Origin: CAVRIA01 sp963721115
GTDB lineage: Bacteria > Desulfobacterota > Binatia > HRBIN30 > CADEER01
Length of the DNA stretch: 64,000 nucleotides
Assembly (NCBI GenBank): GCA_963721115.1
Contig: CAVRIA010000014.1
Location: 124,001 to 188,000, forward strand
Reading direction: 5' to 3'
A model generated the notes under the pieces. It saw nothing but the letters and a program-made list of their open reading frames with translations. It was not told where the DNA came from and did not search any database. A program made the position numbers and the translations under genes. Below, piece after piece: positions 34,587-44,202 of this stretch (its first letter is position 1; each line of letters opens with the position of its first letter).

Positions 34587-36225
34587 ATGACCCAACTGCA
34601 GGCGGCCCGGCAGGGAGTGATCACGGAGCAGATGATCCGCGTCGCGGAGCGGGAGAACGTCTCTCCCGAGTTCGTGCGCGACGAGGTGGCGCGCGGGCGC
34701 ATGGTGATTCCCGCCAACGTCCGCCATCTCGCCGGCAGCGGCGGGCAGGCCGCGGCCACGAAGGTGGCGGGCAATGGCAGCGGCGCGCTACCGGCGGCCG
34801 GTCATCCGGGAGCCCGCGACGGCGCCCGCTACTGGGTCAATCAGCCGGTCGCCGAGCGCTGGCGGGAGATCGACGACGCCGAGCACTGCCGCGGCGAGCG
34901 CGTCGCCAAGCGACTCGATCCGATGGGCATCGGCCGCATGATCACGACCAAGATCAACGCCAACATCGGCGCCTCCCCGGTCACCAGCGGCACCGAGGAA
35001 GAGGTGGAGAAGCTGCGCTGGGCGCAGAGGTACGGCGCCGACACGCTGATGGATCTCTCCACCGGCGGCAACCTGCACGAGTGCCGCCAGGCGATCATCG
35101 ACCACAGCACGATCCCGATCGGCACGGTGCCGATCTACAGCATGATCATCGGCCGGCGCATCGAGGAGCTCAGCTACGACGTGATCCTGAAGGAGATCGA
35201 GCGCCAGGCGCGACAGGGGGTCGACTACTTCACGATTCACGCCGGCGTGCTGCAAGCAGCACCTGCCGCTGGTGCGGCCGCGCATCACCGGCATCGTCTC
35301 GCGCGGCGGCTCGCTGCTCGCCAAGTGGATGATCCACCACGGCAAGCAGAACCCGATGTACGAGCTGTTCGACGAGATCAGCGCCATCATGCGCGAGTAC
35401 GACGTCACCTACTCGCTCGGCGACGGCTTGCGCCCGGGCTGCCTCGCCGACGCGTCCGACCCGGCGCAGCTCGCCGAGCTGCACACCCTGGGCGAGCTCG
35501 TGCAGCGGGCGCGCGAAGCCGGCGTGCAGGCCATGGTGGAGGGACCGGGGCACGTGCCGCTCGACCAGATCGCGTTCAACATGCAGCTGCAGCAGCGCGT
35601 CTGCGACGACGCCCCGTTCTACGTGCTCGGCCCGCTGGTCACCGACGTCTTCCCCGGCTACGACCACATCACCAGCGCGATCGGCGCCACCGAGGCGGCG
35701 CGCGCCGGCGCGGCGATGCTCTGCTACGTGACGCCGAAGGAGCACGTCGGCCTGCCCAAGGCGGAGGACGTCAAGGCCGGCTGCATCGCCTACAAGATCG
35801 CCGCCCACGCCGGCGACATCGCGCGCGGCGTCAGCGGCGCGCGCCAGTGGGACGACGACCTGTCGCGCGCCCGCGCCGCGCTCAACTGGCCGAAGCAGTT
35901 CGAGCTCGCCTTCGACGGCGAGACGGCGCGCGCCCTGCACGACGAGGACCTCGAGGTCGACACCGACTTCTGCGCGATGTGCGGCCACGACTGGTGCAGC
36001 ATGCGCATCTCGAAGGAGATCGTCGAGTTCGCCAGCGGCAAGGACGACGCCTTCCAGCCCAGCGGCAAGGCCGTGCGCAGCCCCGGGGTCGGCAGCGAGG
36101 GACGCGAGCTGCTGGAGCAGCGCGCCCGCGCGCTGCCGGTCGTGGACGGCAAGCACGCCTGCCACAGCGAGCGCGTCGCCGACGCCGACAGCGCCCGGGA
36201 GCTGCAGGACCGCGCCCTCTCCTGA
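34587..36225 (+). CDS. thiC: Phosphomethylpyrimidine synthase (one frameshift)
   Basis: The N-terminal part carries GRMVIPANVRH, MGIGRMITTKINANIG, and ADTLMDLSTGGNLHECRQAI. The C-terminal part has SRGGSLLAKWMIHHGKQNP, MVEGPGHVPLDQI, GPLVTDVFPGYDHITSAIG and the non-canonical radical-SAM cluster site CAMCGHDWC. An extra C near 35,256 breaks the frame; without it VLKQHLPLVRPRI is restored, giving about 545 residues. AGGAG precedes the ATG. ThiC makes HMP-phosphate for thiamine. No TPP riboswitch is seen in the 143-base leader. Confidence 0.93.
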
Positions 36226-36228
36226 TCG

Positions 36229-36672
36229 CTACTTGAACCGCGACGGCTCCTCCACCTCGTCGGCCTCGTGCACGTCGCGATACACCTCTTCGCGAATGAT
36301 GCGATCGGTTGCGGCGGCGAGCCAGTCCCGCAGGGCCTCGTTCAGCTGGCCGAACTCGGGCCAAAGCGTCTGGCGCACGAACGAGTCGGGCGCCCGCAGC
36401 ATGACCGTCGTGTAGCGCTGGCGCTTGTATCGGTAGGGGCGCAGGTCGTAGCGGCGGCACAGGGCGACGAAGAGACGGCGCGACCAGGCGTCGGGAAACG
36501 TGAACTTGGTCTCGATGATCCGGTCGGAGCGTTGGGCGCGCTCCAGCCGCTCCCGGATGCGCCGTAGAGCCGCCCCGGCGGCCAGGCGCTCGCCCTCCGT
36601 ACCCGCCCCGGCGAACAGCGCCTCGATCTTGCGCAGCTTCGCCCGCAGCTCCGCGTCGCCCGGGTCGTTCAT
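36229..36672 (-). CDS. Hypothetical protein, possibly DUF2786-like
   Basis: 147 residues, highly charged. ELRAKLRKIEALFAGAGTEG and AAGAALRRIRERLERA resemble the first helices of DUF2786 proteins. The middle (RRLFVALCRRYDLRPYRYKR) and end (EVYRDVHEADEVEE) are distinctive but unassigned. It starts three bases after the stop of the LLM oxidoreductase gene and is convergent with thiC. Confidence 0.6.
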   Translation of the reverse strand: MNDPGDAELRAKLRKIEALFAGAGTEGERLAAGAALRRIRERLERAQRSDRIIETKFTFPDAWSRRLFVALCRRYDLRPYRYKRQRYTTVMLRAPDSFVRQTLWPEFGQLNEALRDWLAAATDRIIREEVYRDVHEADEVEEPSRFK

Positions 36673-36675
36673 CGG

Positions 36676-37836
36676 TCAGCGGGGCAGCACCGCGTCGCGC
36701 GGCGGCAGCGGCAACCTGCGCAGGCGGCGGATGAGCTGCCCGAGCTGCAGGATCTCGCGCCCGCTGCCGCCAGTCGCCAGGGGACCGATGTTCCAGATCA
36801 CCACGTGGCGCAGGCCCGCCTGCACGAGCGGCCGGATCTCCTCGACCACCTCGTCGACGCTGCCGGCCATCGCGCCGTCCGCCAGTAGCTCGGGCGTCGC
36901 CTGGCGGCGCGCCTCCTCGATCTGCGCCGGCGTCACCCGCTCGGGAACGAACTCCGGAAATCCCTCGAAGGTCTCGCCCAGCGGGTGGCGCAGCCCGTGG
37001 CGGCTCCACACGGCGCCGGGCAGCAACAGCGACATCGCGCCGCCGGCGGGAATCTTCATCACCTGCTCGAGCGCCGAGCGCCGGTCGCGTCCGAGGACCA
37101 GCTGGATCTGCAGCGCGGGCTCGAAGCGCGACAGGTCGCGCCCCGCCTCCGCCGCGCCGGCGCCGATGCGGCGCAGGCCGTCGCGGTACTCGTCCGGGCT
37201 CAGCTTCTTGGTCGGATACCAGCCGTCTGCGTAGCGTCCGGTCAGCCCCAGCATGCGCGGCGCGTGCGCCGCGACCCAGACGACCGGAGCCCTGCCCTTG
37301 TACAGCGGCGTGGCGAACAGCGCCCGGTCGAGGCGCCAGAACGAGCCGTCGAAATCGACCGGCTCGCCGCCGCTCTCCCACAGGCGGCGCACGATCGCCA
37401 GCGCCTCCTCCAGCCGCGCCACCCGCTTGCGGAACGGAATGCCGTACGGCTCCGTGTTCTCGCGCTCGCCGTTGCCGACGCCGAGGATGGCGCGCCCGCC
37501 GGTCAGATGGTCGAGCGTGACGAAGGCCTGCGCCAGCGTCGCGGGATGGCGCCGGAACGGCTCGGTGACGCCGGTGCCGATGCGCACCCGGCGGTAGCGG
37601 GCCGCCATCGCCCCCATCAGGACGAAGGGATCGAAGAAGGCGTCCGGCGACGGCACCAGCTTCGCCGCCGGGGTCTTGTCCGGTCCCCACACCGAGCGCG
37701 GCACGAAGCTCAGGTAGTGATCGGGAACGAACAGGGAGTCGACCCCGAACAGCTTGGAGATCCGCGCCGTCGCGCGCTCCAACCACAGCGGCGCCGTGCA
37801 GCTCGTCTCCACGCCCACGCTCAGGTGCTCGGCCAT
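36676..37836 (-). CDS. LLM-class (luciferase-like) flavin/F420 oxidoreductase
   Basis: 386 residues in the bacterial-luciferase TIM-barrel fold. Typical segments are LFVPDHYLSF, RRVRIGTGVTEPFRRHPATL, TLDHLTGGRAILGVGNGE, FDGSFWRLD, PVVWVAAHAPRMLGLTGRYADGW, and a late GSVDEVVEEIRPLVQAG. This architecture is shared by F420-dependent reductases and dehydrogenases. Cofactor choice cannot be proved from sequence alone. It is divergent from a second LLM gene with 128 bases between starts. Confidence 0.83.
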   Translation of the reverse strand: MAEHLSVGVETSCTAPLWLERATARISKLFGVDSLFVPDHYLSFVPRSVWGPDKTPAAKLVPSPDAFFDPFVLMGAMAARYRRVRIGTGVTEPFRRHPATLAQAFVTLDHLTGGRAILGVGNGERENTEPYGIPFRKRVARLEEALAIVRRLWESGGEPVDFDGSFWRLDRALFATPLYKGRAPVVWVAAHAPRMLGLTGRYADGWYPTKKLSPDEYRDGLRRIGAGAAEAGRDLSRFEPALQIQLVLGRDRRSALEQVMKIPAGGAMSLLLPGAVWSRHGLRHPLGETFEGFPEFVPERVTPAQIEEARRQATPELLADGAMAGSVDEVVEEIRPLVQAGLRHVVIWNIGPLATGGSGREILQLGQLIRRLRRLPLPPRDAVLPR

Positions 37837-37964
37837 CGGCTCCTCGTCGGCGTCGCTGATACACCGGCAGGCGCTCGACTGCAAAGGACCCCGTCGCGGC
37901 GGCCTTCCCTTGCTCCGCGGCCCGGTTCGCATGTAGCGTGAAGGTCAATCGAAAGGAGATGCGC

Positions 37965-38810
37965 ATGGACTTCGGCGTGGTGATGTTCGCCACCGATTAC
38001 GCGATCCGCCCCGACGAGCTGGCACGCGAGGCCGAGCAGCGCGGCTTCGAGTCGATCTGGTTCCCGGAGCACACGCACATCCCGACCAGCCGGCGCTCGC
38101 CCTACCCCGCCGGCGGCGACCTGCCCAAGGAGTACTCGCACACGCACGACCTGTTCGTCACCCTGGCCATGGCCGCGGCGGTGACGACCAGGATCAAGGT
38201 GGGGAGCGGGATCTGCCTGGTGGTCGAGCGCGACCCGATCGCGCTGGCCAAGGAGGTCGCCACCCTCGACGCTCTGTCGAACGGCCGGGTTCTGTTCGGG
38301 ATCGGCGGCGGCTGGAACGCCGAGGAGATGGAGAACCACGGGACCGTGTTCGCGTCACGGTGGAAGCTGCTGCGCGAGCGCGTCGAGGCCATGAAGGCGA
38401 TCTGGACGCAGGACGAGGCGCAGTACCACGGCGACCTCGTCGACTTCGATCCGATCTGGTCCTGGCCGAAGCCGGCGCAGAAGCCGCATCCGCCGGTCTA
38501 CCTCGGCGGCCACGGCCCCAGGGCGCTGCAGCGCGTCGTCCGCTACTGCGACGGCTGGATGCCGATCGGGGCGCTGGTCCGCACCTTGAAGGAATCCATC
38601 GCCGAGCTGCGCCGCCTGGCCACCGAGGCGGGGCGCAACCCGGACGAGCTGACGGTCTCGCTCTTCGGCGTCCCGGGCGACGCCGACGCCATCCGCGATT
38701 ACCAGAAGGCGGGAGCCCACCGCGGCATCTTCTGGCTGCCGCCCGCCGGTCGCGACAAGGTTCTCCCGCTGCTCGACCGCTTCGCGGCGATCATGCGGGA
38801 GTGCCGGTAG
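37965..38810 (+). CDS. LLM-class F420-dependent oxidoreductase (TIGR03619-like)
   Basis: 281 residues. FESIWFPEHTHIPTSRRSPY at residues 25-44 is the hallmark of the TIGR03619 group. It is followed by TRIKVGSGICLVVERDPIAL, LSNGRVLFGIGGGWNAEEM, MKAIWTQDEAQYHGDLVDF and PPVYLGGHGPRAL. AAAGGAG before 37965 selects this ATG over those at 37938 and 37959. Two divergent LLM genes side by side suggest a shared pathway, perhaps xenobiotic or lipid oxidation, but no substrate is indicated. Confidence 0.85.
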   Translation: MDFGVVMFATDYAIRPDELAREAEQRGFESIWFPEHTHIPTSRRSPYPAGGDLPKEYSHTHDLFVTLAMAAAVTTRIKVGSGICLVVERDPIALAKEVATLDALSNGRVLFGIGGGWNAEEMENHGTVFASRWKLLRERVEAMKAIWTQDEAQYHGDLVDFDPIWSWPKPAQKPHPPVYLGGHGPRALQRVVRYCDGWMPIGALVRTLKESIAELRRLATEAGRNPDELTVSLFGVPGDADAIRDYQKAGAHRGIFWLPPAGRDKVLPLLDRFAAIMRECR

Positions 38811-38811
38811 C

Positions 38812-39117
38812 TCAGCGGCGGTTGAACCCGCCGCCGCCGTAGAACTCGCCGGCCCGGCTTCCTCCCCCTTCGCGGGCGCGCGCCTCGTTGATCTTCAATG
38901 GACGTCCCTTGAAGTCCTTGCCATCGAGCTCCTCAATGGCGCGCGAGGCCTCGCCGTCGGAGCTCATCTCGACGAAACCGAAGCCGCGCGAGCGGCCGGT
39001 CTCGCGATCCTTGATGATCGCCACCGACTCCGGAGTCCCGGTTTGCGCGAAATATTCGCGCAGCTCGTCCTCCGTCGCCTGGAACGACAGGTTGCCGACG
39101 TAGAGCTTGCGTCCCAT
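38812..39117 (-). CDS. RRM-domain RNA-binding protein
   Basis: 101 residues: one RNA-recognition motif with RNP2 KLYVGNLSF at 4-12 and RNP1 RSRGFGFVEM at 43-52, then a short Gly-rich tail (GGGSRAGEFYGGGGFNRR). This is the form of the small Rbp proteins of cyanobacteria and many other bacteria, often linked to cold response. AAGGAGAGAAGGGG precedes the ATG. It is convergent with the LLM gene, with only one base between the stops. Confidence 0.9.
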   Translation of the reverse strand: MGRKLYVGNLSFQATEDELREYFAQTGTPESVAIIKDRETGRSRGFGFVEMSSDGEASRAIEELDGKDFKGRPLKINEARAREGGGSRAGEFYGGGGFNRR

Positions 39118-39393
39118 ATCCCCTTCTCTCCTTTGCCCGCCGAATCACTGCATCTCCTGCGCGCGCGGAAGCTCGTACGATGACGGCTGTTACTGCCCAC
39201 CCGCCAACGCGGCGAGCAACGCGGGGCATTGAAGCATGATCGGAGCACTCGTGTAGGAACCGCGGCCAAGCGGTTCTTTAGCATCTGCGACGTCCTTTTG
39301 GCACACGATCAGTTGCCATGTCTACCCCTAATCTCCGGTCGGCCTGGCGCGAGGCAGATGGAAAGCATCGGGGCTTTCCGCTACACACGACGC

Positions 39394-40185
39394 ATGCCTC
39401 CCGAGGCCCGTCCGGGTCCGTCCACCGAGCACAGCGATTCGTTGCTGACCTTCGCGATGGAACGGCCCCTGCACTACGTCTGGGGGCTCCTCGCCGACGC
39501 CGCCATTTTCTTCTCGACGATCGTTCTCGGCACCATCGCCACGCTCGGCGCCGTCGTCACCCGCCGCGGCTGGCCGGTGGACGTGGTCGGCAAGGTGTGG
39601 TGCCGGCTGATCGTCTGGATGTGCGGCATCGACGTCGAGCTGGAGGGCGCGCAGCACCTCCGCCCGGGTCGGTGCTACATCCTGATCAGCAACCACCTCA
39701 GCAACTTCGACATCTGGTGCACTTTCGCCGCGCTGCCGGTGCCGGTGCGCTTCGTCGCCAAGAAGGAGCTGCTGCGCTTTCCGTTCTTCGGCCAGGCCCT
39801 GGCGGTCAGCGATCACATCGTGATCGACCGGCAGAACCCGCAGAGCGCCATCGAGAAGATCAACGCCGCGGCGGCGCGCTCGGAGCGAGGCGTCTGCATC
39901 CTCTTCTACGCCGAGGGGACGCGCAGCCCGGACGGCAACGTGCACGCCTTCAAGAAGGGAGGGGTCACCCTCGCCCTGCGCTCGCGGCTTCCGATCGTGC
40001 CCGTGAGCGTCAGCGGAACGCGCAAGTTCCTGCCCAAGGGCTGCGCCGTCATCCGCCCCGGCGGCAAGGTGAAGCTCGTCCTCGGCGAGCCCATCTCCAC
40101 CGACGGACTGGACATCGAGGCACGCGACGAGCTCAACGAGCGCGTGCGCCAGGTAGTGCTGCGGAACTTCATCGCCGAGTACTGA
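39394..40185 (+). CDS. plsC: 1-acyl-sn-glycerol-3-phosphate acyltransferase
   Basis: 263 residues from ATG 39394; ATG 39358 is an alternative and neither has a strong ribosome site. A membrane segment (AAIFFSTIVLGTIATLGAVV) precedes the catalytic NHLSNFD (HxxxxD), RFVAKKELLRFPFFG, the glycerol-phosphate site FYAEGTRSPDG and the late PIVPVSVSGTRKFLPKG. It makes phosphatidic acid at the inner membrane. Confidence 0.88.
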   Translation: MPPEARPGPSTEHSDSLLTFAMERPLHYVWGLLADAAIFFSTIVLGTIATLGAVVTRRGWPVDVVGKVWCRLIVWMCGIDVELEGAQHLRPGRCYILISNHLSNFDIWCTFAALPVPVRFVAKKELLRFPFFGQALAVSDHIVIDRQNPQSAIEKINAAAARSERGVCILFYAEGTRSPDGNVHAFKKGGVTLALRSRLPIVPVSVSGTRKFLPKGCAVIRPGGKVKLVLGEPISTDGLDIEARDELNERVRQVVLRNFIAEY

Positions 40186-40315
40186 CGTCCCTTTTTTCCT
40201 AGGCCGCCGCCGAGCCGCGGGGGCTGCTCTTCGGGATCGGGTCTTCGCGGAACGAGTGCCGCTCCCCGGGGGAAGCCCGCTTTCCTTTTCGACCTTCATC
40301 GACTAAGGGCGCCCC

Positions 40316-41050
40316 ATGTCCGGGGCAATCGAGCTCGTCGGCCTCAGCAAGCGGTTCGGTCGCACGCTGGCGGTCGACGACGTCGGCCTGACAATCGCGG
40401 AAGGGGCCGCGGTGGCGCTGTTCGGGCCGAACGGCGCCGGCAAGACGACGCTCATGCGCCTGTGCGCGACCCTGCTGCGGCCGAGTCGGGGCACCATTCG
40501 CGTGTGCGGGCTGGACACCGCCAACGAGGGGCCACAGGTGCGGCGCAACATCGCCGTGCTGGCACACGAGAGCTATCTCTACCCCGATCTCACCGCCACC
40601 GAGAACCTGCTCTTCTACGGACGGCTGTTCAAGGTACGCGACGTGGCGGCGCGGGTGCGGGCGCTGATCGAGCGCCTCGGCCTGGTCGGCTGGGCGCATC
40701 GCCCGGTGCGCACCCTCTCGCGCGGCCTGCTGCAGCGCTGCGCGCTGGCGCGCGTGCTCATTCACGAACCGAAGGTGCTGTTCCTCGACGAGCCGTTCAC
40801 CGGGCTCGACCTGGAGGCGCAGAAGACGCTGCACAGCGTCCTCGCCGATGCACACCGCCGCGGCACGACGCTTCTCATGAGCACGCACGACATGCCGTCC
40901 GGCTTCTCCCTGTGTACGTCGGCCCTGGTGCTGGCGCGCGGGCGCCTCGCCTGGCAGGGCGCGATCGCGCCCGGCGACTGGCCGAGCTTCGAGGACAAGT
41001 ACCACGCCCTGACGCGCGGCGACGCGGACGCCGGCGCCGCCGCCCGCTGA
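40316..41050 (+). CDS. ccmA: ABC ATPase, haem exporter CcmA
   Basis: 244 residues. Walker A GPNGAGKTT, Q-loop region VLAHESYLYPDLTATENLLF, signature LSRGLLQRCALARVL (replacing LSGGQ), Walker B VLFLDEPFTGLD and switch His STHDM are all present. Followed directly by ccmB, ccmC and ccmD. CcmA powers the release of holo-CcmE in cytochrome c maturation system I. ccmE, ccmF and ccmH are not in the window, so the system must be completed elsewhere. Confidence 0.85.
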   Translation: MSGAIELVGLSKRFGRTLAVDDVGLTIAEGAAVALFGPNGAGKTTLMRLCATLLRPSRGTIRVCGLDTANEGPQVRRNIAVLAHESYLYPDLTATENLLFYGRLFKVRDVAARVRALIERLGLVGWAHRPVRTLSRGLLQRCALARVLIHEPKVLFLDEPFTGLDLEAQKTLHSVLADAHRRGTTLLMSTHDMPSGFSLCTSALVLARGRLAWQGAIAPGDWPSFEDKYHALTRGDADAGAAAR

Positions 41051-41067
41051 CCGAGCGACACGCCCGC

Positions 41068-41727
41068 ATGTTGGCCCTGATCTGGAAGGACCTGCAGATC
41101 GAGCTGCGGACCAAGGAGACCCTGGCCTCGCTGCTCCTGCTCGGCCTGCTGACGCTGCTCGTCCTCAGCTTCGCCTTCGATCCGACCAGCGAGATGCGCG
41201 AGGCGGCGGCGCCGGGGGTGCTGTGGGTGTCGGTCATCTTCGCCGGAACGCTGGGCATGAACCGCTCCCTGCTGCACGAGCGCGAGCACGATTGCCTGCA
41301 CGGCCTGCTACTCGCCCCCCTCGACCGCGGCACGATCTATGTCGCCAAGACGGCGGGCAACTTCGTGTTCATGCTGCTGGCCGAAGTCATCGTCGTGCCG
41401 CTCTTCATCTTCTTCTTCAACCTGCCCCTGTGGCTGACGGTCGTTCGCGTCACCCCGGTCCTGCTGCTCGGCCTGCTCGGCTTCGCCGCCATCGGCACGC
41501 TGTTCGCGGCCGTTTCGCTGCGCACGCGCGCCCGCGAGGTCATGCTGCCGCTGCTGATGCTGCCGCTCGCCAGTCCGCTGTTCATCGCCGCCATCCAGGC
41601 CAGCACGCAGCTCATGAGCGGGCAGCCGCTCGGCGCCGTGAGCCACTGGCTCAACCTGATCGCCGCGTTCGACGTGGTCTTCCTGGTTGTCGGCTGGCTC
41701 ACCTTCGAATATGCTGTCGAGGAATAG
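41068..41727 (+). CDS. ccmB: Haem exporter membrane subunit CcmB
   Basis: 219 residues, six membrane helices. The opening LIWKDLQIELRTKETLASLL, the SFAFDP loop, LLLAPLDRGTIYVAKTAGNF and GTLFAAVSLRTRAREVMLP are standard CcmB segments. It forms the membrane channel with CcmA and CcmC. It lies 17 bases after the ccmA stop, in one operon. Confidence 0.9.
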   Translation: MLALIWKDLQIELRTKETLASLLLLGLLTLLVLSFAFDPTSEMREAAAPGVLWVSVIFAGTLGMNRSLLHEREHDCLHGLLLAPLDRGTIYVAKTAGNFVFMLLAEVIVVPLFIFFFNLPLWLTVVRVTPVLLLGLLGFAAIGTLFAAVSLRTRAREVMLPLLMLPLASPLFIAAIQASTQLMSGQPLGAVSHWLNLIAAFDVVFLVVGWLTFEYAVEE

Positions 41728-41770
41728 GCGCCGCGCGCGCCCTCCTCTCTTCGCCGATAGGAGTACCACC

Positions 41771-42541
41771 TTGAGTCTGAGCGCCGAGAAGCAAACCATT
41801 CCCGCCAGCGCCGCCGCAGCGTCGCATCCGCCCATCGGCCGCGTCGCGCGCCGCGACGAGCTCACCGACCGGATCCTCGCGCCCGCGACGATCGCCCTCA
41901 TGCTGGCGGCGCTCTACCTGGTCTTCGTCGCCGTGCCGAGCGACGCGTTCCAGGGCCCGATCCAGCGCATCTTCTACGTCCACATGGCGATGTGGCTCGC
42001 CACCTTCACCGCCTTCGGCATCGTCGGCGTCGCCAGCCTCCTCTACCTCTGGAAGCGGGCCCTGCGCTGGGATCACCTCGGCCGCGCCTCGGCCGAGCTC
42101 GGCCTGGTGTTCTGCAGCCTCGGCCTGGCGACCGGCTCGATCTGGGCGCGGCCGATCTGGGGGACGTGGTGGACTTGGGATCCGCGCCTGACCCTGACCC
42201 TGGTGCTGTGGATGATCTACGCCGCCTACCTGCTGCTGCGCAGCATGAGCACCGATCCGCAGCAGGGCGCCACGCTGGCCGCCATTCTCGGCGTGTCCGG
42301 CGTCGTCGATCTCTACCTGATCAATCGCGCCGTGTACTGGTGGCGCGGCATCCATCCCGCCGTGATCGTGACGAAGAAAGGCGGCTCCGGCATGACGGAC
42401 CCGCTGATGCGCGTGACGCTGATCGTCACCCTGCTGGCCTTCTTCCTTCTCTTCCTCTGGCTGCTGCGCCTGCGCCTGCGCGAGGCGCGCCTGCAGGAGA
42501 GCGTCGACGAGCTGCGGGAGCAGCTCGCCCCGTCGGTCTGA
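41771..42541 (+). CDS. ccmC: Haem handling protein CcmC
   Basis: 256 residues. The tryptophan-rich WWD motif WGTWWTWDPRLT lies between helices, with a periplasmic His on each side (FYVHMAMW and GIHPAV), as needed to hold haem for CcmE. TAGGAG seven bases before TTG 41771 supports this rare start over the in-frame start at 41687, which would overlap ccmB. Six membrane helices are visible. Confidence 0.9.
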   Translation: MSLSAEKQTIPASAAAASHPPIGRVARRDELTDRILAPATIALMLAALYLVFVAVPSDAFQGPIQRIFYVHMAMWLATFTAFGIVGVASLLYLWKRALRWDHLGRASAELGLVFCSLGLATGSIWARPIWGTWWTWDPRLTLTLVLWMIYAAYLLLRSMSTDPQQGATLAAILGVSGVVDLYLINRAVYWWRGIHPAVIVTKKGGSGMTDPLMRVTLIVTLLAFFLLFLWLLRLRLREARLQESVDELREQLAPSV

Positions 42542-42544
42542 GCC

Positions 42545-42688
42545 ATGCACCTGCCCTACCTGATCGCCGGATACGCCGTCGTCTGGATCGGCATTCTGAT
42601 CTACGTCGTCAGCCTCGGCCGCCGCAGTCGCAGCCTGGAGCGCGAAGTGGAGGAGCTGCGGGAGTTGCTCGAGCGCCAGAAGCGCTGA
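42545..42688 (+). CDS. ccmD: CcmD-like small membrane protein
   Basis: 47 residues: one membrane helix (LPYLIAGYAVVWIGILIYVV) and a charged coiled tail (RSLEREVEELRELLERQKR). Size, topology and its place three bases after ccmC identify CcmD, which helps release CcmE from CcmABC. It is short but well supported by its position in the operon. Confidence 0.8.
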   Translation: MHLPYLIAGYAVVWIGILIYVVSLGRRSRSLEREVEELRELLERQKR

Positions 42689-42705
42689 ACGCCGCGAGCG
42701 GCTCG

Positions 42706-43467
42706 ATGGGACGTCTCGACGACCGGATCGCTCTCGTCACCGGCGCCGGCAGCGGCATCGGCCGCGCCATCAGCGCCCGGCTCGCCGCCGAGGGCGCGCG
42801 TGTGGCTGCGGCCGACCTGGACGCCACCGCGGCCGAAGAAACCGCCGCGCGGATTCGACAGCAGGGGGGCCAGGCGCGGGCGGCGGCGATGGATGTGACG
42901 GATTTCGACGCCGTGCGCGCCGCCGTTGGCGAGGTGCGCTCCGCCTGGGGGCCGGTCGACATCCTGGTAAACAACGCCGGCTGGGACCGCATGGAGCGCT
43001 TCGTCGACAACACGCCGGAGCTGTGGACGCGCGTCATCGACATCAACCTGCGCGGCCCCATCCATTGCTGCCGGGCCGTCCTCGACGACATGATGGCGCG
43101 CAACAGCGGCAAGATCGTCTCGATCAGCTCCGACGCCGCCCGCGTCGGCAGCAGCGGCGAGGCCGTGTACTCCGCCTGCAAAGGCGGTATCGTCTCGTTC
43201 TCGAAGACTCTGGCACGCGAGCTCGCCCGCCACCGCATCAACGTCAACGTGGTCTGTCCCGGCCCGACCGACACGCCGCTGCTGCGCGGCATGGTCGAGT
43301 CGGGCTCCGACAAGCTGGTCGATGCCCTGGTGCGCGCGATTCCCTTCAAGCGCCTCGCCGCGCCGGAGGAGATCGCCGCCGCCGTGGCATTCTTCGCCTC
43401 GCCGGACGCGGACTTCGTCACCGGCCAGGTGCTGAGCGTCAGCGGCGGATTGACGATGGCGGGGTGA
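42706..43467 (+). CDS. SDR dehydrogenase, BadH-like (2-hydroxycyclohexanecarboxyl-CoA type)
   Basis: 253 residues of classical SDR: cofactor motif GAGSGIGRAI, NNAGWDRMERFVDN, active Ser and the YxxxK motif in YSACKGGIVSFSKTLARE, then NVVCPGPTDTPLL and the end GQVLSVSGGLTMAG. The segments SSDAARVGSSGEAVYSACKGG and GQVLSVSGGLTM agree closely with BadH of anaerobic benzoate and cyclohexanecarboxylate degradation. Other FabG-like roles remain possible. It begins 18 bases after ccmD. Confidence 0.85.
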   Translation: MGRLDDRIALVTGAGSGIGRAISARLAAEGARVAAADLDATAAEETAARIRQQGGQARAAAMDVTDFDAVRAAVGEVRSAWGPVDILVNNAGWDRMERFVDNTPELWTRVIDINLRGPIHCCRAVLDDMMARNSGKIVSISSDAARVGSSGEAVYSACKGGIVSFSKTLARELARHRINVNVVCPGPTDTPLLRGMVESGSDKLVDALVRAIPFKRLAAPEEIAAAVAFFASPDADFVTGQVLSVSGGLTMAG

Positions 43468-43556
43468 GGACGTGTGGACGTGTGGACGTGCTGACGTGTG
43501 GACGTGTGGACGTGCTGACGTGCTGGGGTGTTGGAGTACTGGGGTGGTGCACGTAG
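43468..43556 (+). repeat. GACGTGTGGACGTGCTGA word tract, left copy
   Basis: About 90 bases made of GACGTGTG, GACGTGCT and CTGACGTG words starting right at the SDR stop codon. The 19-base string at 43476-43494 (GGACGTGTGGACGTGCTGA) recurs inverted at 44265-44283 beyond the next gene. Nothing coding is seen; 43557-43638 is plain intergenic. Confidence 0.7.
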
Positions 43557-43638
43557 CGGCCGGCGGCGGTTGAACCGCGGTGGGCGCCGGGGTCCGCCGT
43601 TGCGGGCGGCGTCCGGCATCGGATAGCCTGCGGTCGCG

Positions 43639-44199
43639 ATGCGCATCGTGTTGGCTCGTCACGGCAAGCCGGACCTCAGGGGTCCGCCCGATCTGCACGG
43701 CGCCGAGCTGGCTCTCTGGATCCGGCGCTACGACGCCGCCGGCATCGATCGATCGTTGCCGCCACCGGACGAGCTGCGCCAGCATGCGCTCGCCGTGGGC
43801 CGGGTCGCCACCAGCGACCTGCGCCGGACCGTGGAGTCCGCCCGCCTGCTCGCTCCGCGCCGGCGGCCACACCGCGACCGCGTGTTCCGCGAAGCGGCTC
43901 TGCCCGAGCCCCCTTTCGGGCTGGTCCGGCTGCGGCCCGCGACGTGGGGGGCGATGATGCGAGCGGCGTGGTTTCTGGGCTGGTCGCCGCGCGTCGAGCC
44001 TCTCGCCGACGCGCGAGCCCGCGCTCGCCACGCCGCGGACCAGCTCGTCGCGATGAGCCGGCGCCACCAGTCCGTGCTGCTCGTCGGCCACGGCATCTTC
44101 AACGCCCTCATCGCCTGGGAGCTGTGCAACGCCGGATGGAGCGGCCCGCGCTTCTTCGCCGGCGGCTACTGGACCTGGGCCGCGTACGAGAGGCAGTAG
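43639..44199 (+). CDS. Histidine phosphatase superfamily protein
   Basis: 186 residues. The phospho-acceptor motif is IVLARHGKPD at the N-terminus, SDLRRTVESARLL follows, and the second catalytic His is in LLVGHGIFNALIAWEL. These are the SixA/phosphoglycerate-mutase-like landmarks. Substrate unknown. The gene is bracketed by inverted copies of a word tract, as though it were a cassette. Confidence 0.8.
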   Translation: MRIVLARHGKPDLRGPPDLHGAELALWIRRYDAAGIDRSLPPPDELRQHALAVGRVATSDLRRTVESARLLAPRRRPHRDRVFREAALPEPPFGLVRLRPATWGAMMRAAWFLGWSPRVEPLADARARARHAADQLVAMSRRHQSVLLVGHGIFNALIAWELCNAGWSGPRFFAGGYWTWAAYERQ

Positions 44200-44202
44200 C
44201 TC